The notes below the pieces were generated by a model. That model ran no database searches, was not told the DNA's origin, and saw only the letters and a list, made by a program, of their open reading frames with translations. From the NCBI GenBank assembly GCA_023487205.1, contig JAMDBT010000018.1, forward strand, positions 1 through 48,414: a DNA stretch of 48,414 nt. The letters are read 5' to 3'. The DNA comes from Thermoplasmatota archaeon. Lineage in GTDB: Archaea; Thermoplasmatota; Thermoplasmata; Thermoplasmatales; Thermoplasmataceae. The position numbers and the translations under genes are program-made. The stretch's first letter is position 1. Each line of letters starts with the position of its first letter. This document shows, in pieces, positions 1 through 8,708 of this stretch.

Positions 1-138
1 TGCGGTCTTTCCTATTCGGAGACGGAGAGAATCACTTCCGGGATAAAGGAAGTGGTCTACAGCAATGGGTCTCATGCCCCGGTGGAACTGACGAAGGAGC
101 AGAAATACGTCCTGGAGAAACTTTCAATTGAATTGTAG
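1..138 (+). pseudogene. C-terminal end of a coding region, possibly an IS1634-type transposase
   Basis: An open frame runs in from the left edge and ends at a TAG at 136-138, giving 45 residues. The tail, with a VELTKEQKYVLEKLSIEL ending, resembles the tails of IS1634/IS4-superfamily transposases, which often finish with a 'LTPEQ..IL..LGI' pattern. A better-preserved IS1634 remnant lies just downstream at 560-1399. The start is outside the window, so it cannot be told whether the gene is intact. The family call is a weak inference from a short tail. Confidence 0.4.
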
Positions 139-204
139 TGATACAATAGGGCAAAGATAGATTTTAAACGGCCGATCTGGTCAGTTTTCAATAGCCGAAA
201 ATGA

Positions 205-600
205 TCAATATTCAACTGCCGATGACACATTGGTCTTTGGAAGGAAATAAGGGACTATGCCGTACGCATCCAAGATGGAGCAGGCATTCCTGTTCGAATA
301 CAGGGCATCATCCAGCATCTCACCGATACCGGGGCAGAGTTCCATCGTCTGTGACACTACGTGCGGGAAATGAGACAGTTCCCCGATCGAGTGATCGTCC
401 GTCGTAGAAAATCCCGCAATGATCTTCGAGTGCGCTCCCACCGCGAAGACGGAATACTGGAAATCATGCCTTCCCTTTGTCGACGGGAAGGCATCGGATT
501 CCTTCTGGGCCTTGTCTTTCTCCCTCTCTAAACGCTGCAGACTCCTCCTGGACTCGTAGTTGACCTTCATGGTGCTGGGATCGCCCGTGCCGTCGGCGGA
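205..600 (-). pseudogene. Fragment of a DDE transposase, middle section
   Basis: On the minus strand a frame reading DGTGDPSTMKV (from about 594) through SIGELSHFPHVV to DDALYSNRNACSILDAYGIVPYFLPKTN resembles the catalytic centre of archaeal IS4/IS5-like DDE transposases. Those show 'D.TG.ST', then 'HDSP.F..L', then 'ADK.Y.SR.N...I...G..P.IP.K.N'. The first and second catalytic aspartates could be D in DGTG and D in DDALY. The frame stays open to 804, but that upstream part overlaps the opposite-strand IS1634 fragment and shows no similarity I recognise. The N-terminus and the final catalytic Glu region are missing, so this is a dead remnant. Confidence 0.6.
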
Positions 601-1399
601 GGGATACCGCATCATATGCGTGTGGAGCGCATGGAAAGCGGAGAGGGAACGGGACGCAAGGACAGGGATCATGGAGAGGGCCGTGAGCGCAATCGCCTCA
701 CTGAACGGAAAGCTGTCGGGAAGGTCCCGCATAAGAACCAGGGAGGATCTTGCCAGTAAAACCGGCCTGATCATGAAGGAGGCGAAGAGGCATCTCTCCT
801 TCACGATCCATGAGGACGAGGTTGAGACGTTCCGTCAGTCAAGGCGTGGACGACCCGGTCCGGATACCACATATGTGAGAACCGTGAGGAAGAGGTTCCG
901 CATCACCACGGAACCGATCAGGGAAAACATCGCATATGACGAACGGTGCGACGGCATCTTCCCGCTCATAACGAACGCATCCCTGACACCGGAGGAGGTG
1001 CTGCAGAACTACAAGTACCAGCCAAGGCTGGAGAAGAGGAACGAGCAGATGAAGAGCGTCTATTCCGTAATGCCCATGGTCTTCAAGCGCGTCGACAGGA
1101 TAGAGTCCTTCCTTTTCATGTTCTTCATTGCAATGCTCATAGAGGCCCTGATCGAAATGTCCGCAAGGCTCTCCATGAAATCAATGAAGATCGAAAGCAT
1201 TCCTATATACCACGAAAGAAAGGAGCGTGAATCACCCACAGCGGATCGCCTGCTCTCCATATTCAGCAATGTGCAGTTCCACATGCTCCTCACACAAGAG
1301 AAGGTAATGGAGGTGTTCCAGCCGGAACTCTCCGGAATCCAGAGAAAACTCCTGAAAATGATGGAGATTGATCCGGAAAAGTACGTTCTCCCCGCCTGA
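560..1399 (+). pseudogene. C-terminal remnant of an IS1634-family transposase
   Basis: Residues from about 15 onward match the C-terminal half of IS1634-family (IS4 superfamily) transposases. There is a charged helix (KAERERDARTGIMERA), an RGRPGPDTTYVR segment, then DGIFPLITNASLTPEEVL followed by YKYQPRLEKRNEQMKS, which holds the catalytic Glu region. A hydrophobic helix (about 190-205, FLFMFFIAMLIEALIE) follows, and the tail ELSGIQRKLLKMMEIDPEKY is typical. Intact members have roughly 450-600 residues, so the N-terminal half with the first catalytic Asp residues is missing. The apparent ATG at 560 lies inside the opposite-strand transposase fragment and is not a credible native start. Confidence 0.75.
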
Positions 1400-1754
1400 A
1401 AAATAATTCGGAGTTATTCATTTCCAAAAGTGCGGAAAATAAGATATAGTATTGCATCACTGGAATAATTATCTTCGGAGATACTGGAAGAAGAGAAAAA
1501 AAATAGGCGGAGAACATTAAAGGGTGAAGGAAGTTGATCGGTAGACAGAGTCGGAAAGGTGTACCAACCCCACTGGCCCATGTAGGCACCCGGTCTCAAG
1601 ATAACTCACCATAGGACGTTCGGATTTGGAGGTTGATCGGAGTTGAACGAAATTCATCGTAGCCTTTGGCATTCGCGGTGCGGGCTCAAGGCTTTTGCCA
1701 ACGAGGAGCCCGAATTGAGAAACAGGCCTTACTTCACAAGAAGGAGCTAGGCAA
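1400..1754. other. Intergenic region after the transposase debris
   Basis: No gene is recognised in these 355 bases. The left part (about 1400-1530) is A/T-rich and may include the decayed end of the insertion sequence, though no inverted-repeat terminus could be matched. The right part is the leader of the first glycosyltransferase and ends in a Shine-Dalgarno-like purine run. An antisense open frame here has no supporting features. Confidence 0.4.
1738..1746 (+). promoter_or_regulatory. Shine-Dalgarno-like site for the GT4 gene at 1755
   Basis: The run AAGAAGGAG ends 8 bases before the ATG at 1755. It supports this start and suggests a leadered transcript, unlike the many leaderless genes in the rest of the window. 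Confidence 0.5.
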
Positions 1755-2882
1755 ATGAAACTAGCATTCCTTATCCAAGGGATACACCCTAATGCAGGCC
1801 AGACGCATAGTATCTCAGAAGTCATTAGTTATCTTTCTTCTGTGCACAGTGACTGGCAAATTGATGTTCTAACTCCTAAAATTAACTACCCCCTCGTAGA
1901 CGGTCTTAATGCGAAAAATGTCACGGTAACCAGAATTGATCAACTGTACAGTTGCGTGATATTCAGCGGGAGACTCGCAAAAAGATTAAGTGAGTATGAC
2001 CTCGTATATGTAAAGGGCAGCCTTCCTTATGTCTTTCCTGCAGTCAAGTCGGGCAAGCCGAGCATTCTTGTCGTGCATCAACTTGATTCTCCAAGGCTTT
2101 TTCGATCTGTTAGCAAGAAACTTCGTATTATGGCGGCAACTCTTTTAACTTACTACGTTCTGAAAAGACCAGACGTAGTCGTTACAGTTACTCAAGAACT
2201 TGCTGATTTTTATGCTCACCAGTACGGACTAAGAATGACAGTAATTGAAGATCAGATTCCCAACTCATTCTACGAAATCAAAGAGAGAAACCCTCCGACT
2301 AGTGATGGTAAACTCAGACTTCTTTCTGTTGGTCCGTGGGACGGTTACAATGGAAGAAAGAGGCACGATATCCTTTTGGAATATTTCTCGACCGCAGTAA
2401 ATTATAACTCATCTCTCAGACTGACTTTGGTAGGTCTGTCCGATGAAAATATAAAGGAACTTGGAAATCTCTCAAAGAAATATGGAATTTCTGAGTTTGT
2501 GACGCTCAAAGGGTATATGACGGAATTGAACCTGATTAACGAATACGCAAGGAATCATGTATATGTCACTGCAACCTCTTACGAAGGATTCTATCGGCAA
2601 ATCATAGAGGCGTTTGCGACCGGAATGCCAGCCCTTGTGTATGATGCCGCCAAGATAGTCAGGGATCGATCGCAGTCTGCCGCTACAAATCATGTTCTGA
2701 AATCAAATGCTGGAAAATTGTATGATAGTTCAACGTCGTTTGCGCAATCCCTGAAAACTATACTGAGAAACTATAAAGAATTTAGTGATAAAGCAAGACA
2801 ATACAGTCTTTCCTACAGGAGTAATGTTGTTGGTACTAAGACAGAACGAATGATGTTGACGCTTTTACATAAGGATGAATAA
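1755..2882 (+). CDS. Glycosyltransferase, GT4-like (GT-B fold)
   Basis: The 375-residue protein has a glycosyl-transferases-group-1 layout. An N-terminal Rossmann half begins MKLAFLIQGIHPNAGQTHSI. The C-terminal donor-binding half has SVGPWDGYNGRKRHD (about 191-204), LTLVG (224-228) and the E-x7-E motif EGFYRQIIE (E277, E285), followed by AFATGMPALVYD. Such retaining enzymes transfer a sugar from an NDP-sugar on the cytoplasmic side of the membrane; donor and acceptor cannot be read from the sequence. The ATG at 1755 is favoured by the upstream purine run. The 3' end overlaps the next GT2 gene by 8 bases (ATGAATAA), so the two are almost certainly translationally coupled. Confidence 0.88.
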   Translation: MKLAFLIQGIHPNAGQTHSISEVISYLSSVHSDWQIDVLTPKINYPLVDGLNAKNVTVTRIDQLYSCVIFSGRLAKRLSEYDLVYVKGSLPYVFPAVKSGKPSILVVHQLDSPRLFRSVSKKLRIMAATLLTYYVLKRPDVVVTVTQELADFYAHQYGLRMTVIEDQIPNSFYEIKERNPPTSDGKLRLLSVGPWDGYNGRKRHDILLEYFSTAVNYNSSLRLTLVGLSDENIKELGNLSKKYGISEFVTLKGYMTELNLINEYARNHVYVTATSYEGFYRQIIEAFATGMPALVYDAAKIVRDRSQSAATNHVLKSNAGKLYDSSTSFAQSLKTILRNYKEFSDKARQYSLSYRSNVVGTKTERMMLTLLHKDE

Positions 2883-3819
2883 CGAAATGCAGTATTCCAA
2901 TGGCGATAGAGTTCTTATCGGTATTTTTTCCTACAACGAGGGAGAGAATCTAAGGAATATGTACAACCAAGTATCGACACAATCACAAGATATGAACAGG
3001 GAAATTGTGCTTATGGATCAAAGTGATGATGACCAAAGCCTAAGCGTCGTGAATGAGATCCTATCGTCGGGAGTCAGAAATTTATGGGCAGGATCGACGG
3101 TAAGGGGAAAAGTGCATTCCATGAACCGACTTTTCCAATATTTCCTGGATTCTAAGTGTGAAACCCTCCTGCATTTTGATGCGGATCATATTTTATCTGG
3201 TAACGCCGTAGTTTCCCTCGTAAAGCAAATTCACGAAGGGAGCGATGTGGCAACATTACTGAACAAGCCCCAAAGACCTGAAAAGTTTTTCCAGAGAGCC
3301 ATCGGCGTCATGTCTCTTCCAGCAACTCTTGGACGAGAAGCCGGAAGCTTCAGTCTGCCTTTGGTGGGACACAACGGAGCATACAACAGAAGAGCTGTTG
3401 AGTTAATGGGCCGGATACCCACAGACGGGGTGGACGAAGAAAGTTACGTACTCTATAAAGTCCTTACAAACAATTTGAGGTTCATCATAGCAAGGGATGC
3501 TGTGAGCTATTACGCCCTACCATCTGACTTGGGCGAATATCTCATTTCTGTCAAAAGAATGGTAGCAAGGATCAACGCGTTCGAGAATTGGAAATCTATG
3601 CACAAATTTCCGGAAACCGGATTAAATACATTCCGGATTGTGTATTCTCGCCCTCCAATTTCGCTGGTAATAAGAAGTATGTTATCTGACCCCCTCCCCT
3701 CTTTTATTATTCCCTACATTTATATCAGAAGAGCGATCGCAATAAATGCGGCGGGAATCTATACATCAGATACGTGGACGACAATTGAAGGGACCAAGGT
3801 GCTGAAGCAGAATGGTTAG
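2875..3819 (+). CDS. Glycosyltransferase family 2 (GT-A fold)
   Basis: The 314-residue protein has an N-terminal GT2 domain: VLIGIFSYNEGENL (13-26), EIVLMDQSDDD (43-53), and the metal-binding FDADH with D102 and D104. The later IPTDGVDEESYV stretch is a likely catalytic-base region. The last 80 residues contain a hydrophobic segment near PSFIIPYIYIRRAIAINAAGIY, suggesting membrane association. It starts inside the end of the preceding GT4 gene and forms a two-gene operon with it. It is a probable inverting transferase adding a sugar to the island's glycan. The acceptor is unknown. A 208-base gap with no recognisable gene separates it from the convergent methyltransferase operon. Confidence 0.87.
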   Translation: MNNEMQYSNGDRVLIGIFSYNEGENLRNMYNQVSTQSQDMNREIVLMDQSDDDQSLSVVNEILSSGVRNLWAGSTVRGKVHSMNRLFQYFLDSKCETLLHFDADHILSGNAVVSLVKQIHEGSDVATLLNKPQRPEKFFQRAIGVMSLPATLGREAGSFSLPLVGHNGAYNRRAVELMGRIPTDGVDEESYVLYKVLTNNLRFIIARDAVSYYALPSDLGEYLISVKRMVARINAFENWKSMHKFPETGLNTFRIVYSRPPISLVIRSMLSDPLPSFIIPYIYIRRAIAINAAGIYTSDTWTTIEGTKVLKQNG

Positions 3820-4027
3820 TGCACCCAATGGGCCCAAAAATCACCACGCTACTGAAACTGGAAGAGTACCAAGATCACACGGGGAATCCTACAGGATTCT
3901 GACGCCATATTGTCTAGTTCTCTAGGTATCCAGTACAACTGGCTAATGTAAGGGCGGAAGGCTGACCTGAGAATTTGCATGCGTGTCCAGAGATGAGGTG
4001 AACATTTCACGTCCCTTAAGACGAGAT

Positions 4028-4765
4028 CTAAATTCTGTTGTTATCTTCCTCACCGATCATATAAACCCTAGTCAAGAAGAATGGAAAGGAATCTAGACTT
4101 GCTATTTCTCTTAGTCTCGATTTAAAGTTTGACAATAAGCTATCGATGCTTGCTTTTGTTCGTAGAAGATGTCCATCAAGCGGGTTTTCAAAGAATCGAT
4201 ATATATGCCCCTCGCTTGGGAGTGACAGGACTATTAATCCACCGTTTTTCAGAATTCTGATGAAATGTGGAAGCACTGACGTTGGATCTTCCATGTGTTC
4301 CAGAACATTATCAGCAACTATTGCGCTAAAACTATGATCCCCGAAAGCGTCAAATTCATCGGAAGGGGATTTCAGGACTAAGGATACATTAGTGATTCCC
4401 GCGGAATTAACGATACTTTGGGAAGCTTTCATTTGTGAGCGGTCAACGTCCAATGCAGTAACCTTGTCATACATGCGGGATAATGCTGGGAGTAGTATCC
4501 CGAATCCTGGACCAAAATCGAGAATGTGGGCTTTGGACTCCGCCAAACTGCATCCCGTCAACACAGAATTAAGATTCTCGAGAACAAAATGGCGTTTGAT
4601 AAAGTTCCTGGAAAAATAAAGATTATTTGTAAGACCAGCCTTTCTGGCAGAATCAAGACAAAAAGACCTTAAATTAGAAACATTTTCTCTATTCTTGCTT
4701 CTGCCCCTATATTCCTTGCTGTATATCCTGTAACCCCCCTTTTCATTCTCATCGAGCTTTCTCAT
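4028..4765 (-). CDS. SAM-dependent methyltransferase (class I)
   Basis: The 245-residue protein has the class I Rossmann signature ILDFGPGFGILLPAL (81-95, motif I). ALDVDRSQMKAS follows (acidic residue D106 for the ribose hydroxyls), then IVADNVLEHMEDP and a post-motif LKNGGLIVLSLPS. This is the Methyltransf_11/UbiE-like pattern. It is the last gene of a three-gene minus-strand operon, 23 bases after a GT4 gene. A role in O-methylating a sugar of the glycan is therefore likely but is inference from context. The basic N-terminal 45 residues are not part of the fold and may contact the acceptor or membrane. Confidence 0.82.
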   Translation of the reverse strand: MRKLDENEKGGYRIYSKEYRGRSKNRENVSNLRSFCLDSARKAGLTNNLYFSRNFIKRHFVLENLNSVLTGCSLAESKAHILDFGPGFGILLPALSRMYDKVTALDVDRSQMKASQSIVNSAGITNVSLVLKSPSDEFDAFGDHSFSAIVADNVLEHMEDPTSVLPHFIRILKNGGLIVLSLPSEGHIYRFFENPLDGHLLRTKASIDSLLSNFKSRLREIASLDSFPFFLTRVYMIGEEDNNRI

Positions 4766-4788
4766 TTTATTTCTCCCCCATTCTCAAT

Positions 4789-5961
4789 TTATCGCGAAAA
4801 AACCTTCCGTATCATTGTTTCATATTCCTTAATCATCCTATCGAAAGAGAAGTCCTCAATTGCTCGGTTTCTGCGTTCGATCTTATCCAAAAAATACCTC
4901 TCCGGGCTCCCTCGCCACAAATCAAAATATTTAATAATACTATCTGAAAAAGCATTGGGATTGAAACCAGAAATGTCTCCGTAGAGAGAGTTCAACTTAA
5001 GCATACCGGCAATTCCCGACACAGGCGTTCCCACAACAGGGAGACCTGATAAGAGTGCTTCGATAACAACTGCTGGCGAAGGATCCATATTCGAGGTGAT
5101 GACCAAAAGGCCGGCTTCCTTGAGGACCTTCACCTTCTCCTCGCTAGTAACGAAACCAGAATAGGTTAAGTTCTTGGTGTTTTCAATCTTACTCGAATAG
5201 GATCCGCTTCCTATTATCTCAAATTTCAATTCAGGCCGCTTGACAGACAAAATTTGCGAAACTCTCAAAAGACGTCTTATACCTTTCTGTACATTTTCAA
5301 TCCTTCCAATGAAAATCACTTTAAAGATGTCATCATTTCTTCCTACCATGTAGGAGCCTGACTGCACTCCATTCTTTATCAGAAATATGTTTTCTGGCTT
5401 TCTGAGTAATCTGCATAGGTAATCATACTGAAAATCATTGAGGACCTGGAAGTATAGGTTCCTATCGGACAAAATGGGTCTCTTAAGGTGAAGCTGCAAA
5501 CGGAGATATAATTGGTATAGAATTACTGTAAGATTAGCGAAATGCAGCCTGTCTATTCCAATCCCGTGAAGCAGCAAAATGCACTTTGAACTACTATCCG
5601 TGCAAGCCATAATCTGGTTACGACTAGGTACCCTCCATAACATAATCAGGTTTAGCGCGCCAATTCTCAGACTATCGATAGAAGGGAATTTGTGGTACAT
5701 AATCCTGCCAATTCCCCGATGTTGCTGCATCCTTATTTCCTTATAGGTTATCCGATAATCGTCCTCTCGCAGTTCTTGAACTCTCTTGATTCCTGAATAT
5801 TGGTCATCTCCATAAATTGTCGTGTTGAAACCAAGCTTGTTCAACATTGAAGAGATCAGAATTAGTATTATTTCTCCTCCTCCATAAAATCTAAGAGAGT
5901 TGGGAGTAAAAATACTGATTCTTGAATCGCCACTGTCCTTGCTCTGATGAGCTTCGGTCAT
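4789..5961 (-). CDS. Glycosyltransferase, GT4-like
   Basis: The 390-residue protein has a group-1 layout. The N-terminal half contains ISIFTPNSLRFYGGGEIIL (15-33), where the Gly-rich loop contacts donor phosphate in GT4 enzymes. The C-terminal half has FIGRIENVQKGIRRLL (217-232), FEIIGSGSYSS, and the nucleotide-binding motif as DPSPAVVIE (D293 in place of the usual first Glu, E301), followed by LLSGLPVVGTPVSG. The D-for-E change is conservative. The ATG at 5961 lies 2 bases after the stop of the upstream GT4, so they are co-transcribed. Specificity is unknown. Confidence 0.86.
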   Translation of the reverse strand: MTEAHQSKDSGDSRISIFTPNSLRFYGGGEIILILISSMLNKLGFNTTIYGDDQYSGIKRVQELREDDYRITYKEIRMQQHRGIGRIMYHKFPSIDSLRIGALNLIMLWRVPSRNQIMACTDSSSKCILLLHGIGIDRLHFANLTVILYQLYLRLQLHLKRPILSDRNLYFQVLNDFQYDYLCRLLRKPENIFLIKNGVQSGSYMVGRNDDIFKVIFIGRIENVQKGIRRLLRVSQILSVKRPELKFEIIGSGSYSSKIENTKNLTYSGFVTSEEKVKVLKEAGLLVITSNMDPSPAVVIEALLSGLPVVGTPVSGIAGMLKLNSLYGDISGFNPNAFSDSIIKYFDLWRGSPERYFLDKIERRNRAIEDFSFDRMIKEYETMIRKVFSR

Positions 5962-5963
5962 TA

Positions 5964-7142
5964 TTACATTACTCCCTGATTTGGGCAGTATTCTTTGGTC
6001 CCAAACAATTGATTTACCATTTGAACGTTCTTCTCCATAACCGACTCAATGTTTGTTCCCACTCGTGGCTCCCAAACAAAAGCTTTCAACTCCTGCACAA
6101 TATCATCGATCATTGAATTGCTAACAAATCTAGCATCAATATCTATCAGGTCAGAGAAAAGCTGTAGATCCGCGTTAGCATAACAAAGTACTCGGATGCA
6201 ATACAGTTTTGCAACGTTCATAACTGCTGAATAGCCGCCCGCGGCCTTATATGGTAGAAGCAACACATCTGCATTGATAAAAAGTTCTGGAATGTCTTCT
6301 TCTCTAGGATTCTTGATATACGTTAAATTACTATTATTGAACTTGGTTAGCATTTCCTCGAATTTTCTCTCATACTGAGGAAAATTGGAATTAATGGAGC
6401 CAGCCACTGTCAAATGGAAGGACTTCAGGTCGCAATTATGATTTCCCAAAATATTCAAGATCCTAGCTATATCCTTTTGCGGCCCTATAGCCCCAAACAT
6501 TAAAATTCTGATGCCAGAGAATCCGCGCACCCTTGAAGAAATATTTGATCTCAGGTAGTTATTGTATGCCCAAATCCCTTCCAAGCCCGGGAAGACCAAT
6601 TGACGCGGAGCACTCCTAATAAATGAAGAAATCTTTGACTGTTGCGAAGGGAGCGGCACTATCACTCTTGTAGTAACAAAGACTAGACGTTCAATTAACA
6701 TGGCAATTGCAGCCGACAATTTTTTCTCTCCGTATCCTAATTCACCCAGATTCTGGGTCTCTACTATATGATGGAGGTAAACTATTACCCTTTTTCGCGT
6801 CAGAAAACTGAGTAGGACTGGAACCAGTAAGCCGAGTGCGTTGGACAAGCCACGCCTTCCGAAGGATGTGAGAATCAGGTTGAAGAAAAATAAATCAAAA
6901 TGTTTCCTGTCGAGGAGCATTGTCTTCAGAGTCTTGAAAATTGATAAAATATCGTCATACTCCCAAATGGAATTCAGGTTGACTTTGGCTGGAAAATTTG
7001 GAGGTATTCTTGACATTAAGGGACCAAACACGGTGATTTCCTCAACATAAGAAACGTTCCCAAACAGGTACGCTAAACCAATAGAAGTAGTTGAGAGTCT
7101 ATCTATTCTCGGATAAAAGCTACCAAAAAAACCTATTTTCAT
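5964..7142 (-). CDS. Glycosyltransferase-like protein, GT4 type, degenerate motif
   Basis: The 392-residue protein begins MKIGFFGSFYPRIDRLSTTS, a typical GT4 acceptor-side start. It has a hydrophobic patch (about 118-137) and a donor half with IRILMFGAIGPQKDIARIL, HLTVAGSIN and LLLPYKAAGGYSAVMNVAKL. The normal E-x7-E motif is replaced by a stretch without either glutamate, so either the catalytic geometry differs or the protein is no longer an active transferase. It is the first gene of the minus-strand operon ending at 4028. A purine-rich run (GGGGGGATT) sits directly before the ATG. A divergent A/T-rich promoter region separates it from gmd. Confidence 0.78.
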   Translation of the reverse strand: MKIGFFGSFYPRIDRLSTTSIGLAYLFGNVSYVEEITVFGPLMSRIPPNFPAKVNLNSIWEYDDILSIFKTLKTMLLDRKHFDLFFFNLILTSFGRRGLSNALGLLVPVLLSFLTRKRVIVYLHHIVETQNLGELGYGEKKLSAAIAMLIERLVFVTTRVIVPLPSQQSKISSFIRSAPRQLVFPGLEGIWAYNNYLRSNISSRVRGFSGIRILMFGAIGPQKDIARILNILGNHNCDLKSFHLTVAGSINSNFPQYERKFEEMLTKFNNSNLTYIKNPREEDIPELFINADVLLLPYKAAGGYSAVMNVAKLYCIRVLCYANADLQLFSDLIDIDARFVSNSMIDDIVQELKAFVWEPRVGTNIESVMEKNVQMVNQLFGTKEYCPNQGVM

Positions 7143-7270
7143 AATCCCCCCATTGAATCAGTCTTTGACTAGGCGCCAGACATTGTACCGGGGATGAAGA
7201 ATAACAGATTCCATTGAACATAAGACTTGATATGTACTGCTGTATAGCAATGTACCAGCAGAATTGTAAA

Positions 7271-7280
7271 TTATTTATAT
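7271..7280 (+). promoter_or_regulatory. TATA-like box for gmd
   Basis: The sequence TTATTTATAT is centred about 25 bases upstream of the ATG at 7301, as expected for a leaderless archaeal transcript. The run is A/T-rich on both strands and could also serve the divergent operon with a leader of roughly 100 bases. Confidence 0.6.
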
Positions 7281-7300
7281 TTTTTACCTATAGCCAAATA

Positions 7301-8326
7301 ATGAAAGCGCTTGTCACTGGCATTTCCGGACAGGATGGGTACTTCCTCACTCAGTTGCTGAAGTCAAGAAAGTATGAGATCCACGGAATAATTAGAAGAA
7401 ACAGTTCCATGGGCACAGGAACAATGGCACTGCTACCTGACGAGGTTAGAGACGAGGTGGAAATCCACTACGGTGACATAAATGACGCACATTTTGTGAC
7501 TTCAATTATAGCAAGGGAGAAACCTGATGAACTGTATCACCTTGCGGCTCAAAGTTTTGTTGGCTACAGCTTTCAAAACCCATTCTCTACCTACGATTCC
7601 AATATCGGTGGAACGCTAAATATCTGCAACGCGGTGAAGGATGTTTCCTCAGATACAAGATTCTATTTTGCCGCTACCTCCGAGCTTTTTGGCCATCCCG
7701 CTCAGACCCCCCAGAACGAGAACACACCATTCCTGCCTAGAAATCCCTACGCGATATCCAAACTGGCTGGGATATGGACTACGAGAACCTACAGGGATGC
7801 CTATAAACTTTTCATATCCAACGGCATCCTTTTCAATCACGAGTCGGAAGTCAGGGGACCTGAATTCGTTTCCAGGAAAATTTCGATTGGTGTTGCCAAG
7901 ATATATCGTGGCTCAAACAATCCAATTCTTCTTGGAAACCTGAATGCAGTAAAAGACTGGGGATACTCCAAGGATTATGTCTATGGGATGTGGCAGATGC
8001 TTCAACAAGACACTCCCGACGATTTCGTTTTGGGTACCGGAGAGTCCCATACAGTTAGGGATTTCGTGGAGGCTGCCTTCAAGGAGATCGACATAGGTCT
8101 GGAGTGGAAAGGTTCGGGACTAAATGAGGTAGGGATTTGCAACGGGAGAACCCTCGTCAAGGTCAGCAAGGAGTTCTTGAGACCGCTGGAATCGGAAAAT
8201 TATCGAGCCGATTATTCAAAGGCAAAGAAAAAATTGAAATGGGAGCCAAAGACCAACTTCCAACAACTGGTAAAGATAATGGTGAGGAATGACATCGCGA
8301 GATTAGGCAAAGCTGGTTTGGAATGA
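7301..8326 (+). CDS. gmd: GDP-mannose 4,6-dehydratase
   Basis: The product converts GDP-D-mannose to GDP-4-keto-6-deoxymannose, the precursor of GDP-fucose, GDP-rhamnose and GDP-perosamine. The 341-residue protein opens with the NAD(P)-binding VTGISGQDGYFL (5-16). The catalytic set is T126 with E128 (AATSELFGHP) and Y150-x3-K154 (NPYAISK). The Gmd-specific NGILFNHES followed by RGPEFVSRKI, and later VLGTGESHTVRDFVE, are also present. The frame is open back to 7214, but ATG 7301 matches the normal Gmd N-terminus and sits correctly after the TATA-like box. It stands alone between divergent and convergent genes. No reductase, epimerase or perosamine synthase for its product was recognised in the window. 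Confidence 0.95.
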   Translation: MKALVTGISGQDGYFLTQLLKSRKYEIHGIIRRNSSMGTGTMALLPDEVRDEVEIHYGDINDAHFVTSIIAREKPDELYHLAAQSFVGYSFQNPFSTYDSNIGGTLNICNAVKDVSSDTRFYFAATSELFGHPAQTPQNENTPFLPRNPYAISKLAGIWTTRTYRDAYKLFISNGILFNHESEVRGPEFVSRKISIGVAKIYRGSNNPILLGNLNAVKDWGYSKDYVYGMWQMLQQDTPDDFVLGTGESHTVRDFVEAAFKEIDIGLEWKGSGLNEVGICNGRTLVKVSKEFLRPLESENYRADYSKAKKKLKWEPKTNFQQLVKIMVRNDIARLGKAGLE

Positions 8327-8708
8327 TGGCAGTTCTATACTGCAACAATTCTGCTGGCTGATAGTTAATAACTTATCACGGAAAAAGCAAGTGGAGACCT
8401 CCATTATCTAATTACCCGGTTCTTCCATGTTTTCTTGCCTCTCTGGTGATTCGGGGGCAAACTTCTATGTTTCATGAAACTTATTTCACGAAACACCTAT
8501 ATTCAGACGTTACGCGGCATTCTGCACGCTATCGGGAGTGACTTAAAAAACGGTGCAGATCAAACCGTACAAAGATACAGGGCGTGACAATTGAACGTTT
8601 CGTGTGAACAAATTAAGTTTGTGGTTTCGTTCAAGTTTCTTCTCTAAGCTTGCAACGAATAATCCCTCCCGACAATGGCGTGAAGGTTCGTACTCGCACC
8701 CGCGTTAC
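8327..8708. other. Intergenic region between convergent gmd and a GT2 gene
   Basis: No gene is recognised in these 382 bases. They contain the 12-base palindrome GTTTCATGAAAC at 8469-8480, a related TTTCACGAAAC at 8485-8495, and an interrupted inverted repeat TTGAACG (8591-8597) / CGTTCAA (8628-8634). The inner arms are ACAAA (8608-8612) and TTTGT (8618-8622). The structure could end transcription from either side or be a decayed element. Nothing here identifies a known RNA. Confidence 0.35.

Noticed and set aside
1517-1825. Minus-strand 102-residue frame before the first GT4 gene
   Set aside because: It overlaps the GT4 start, has no recognised domain and no promoter, and its composition looks antisense.
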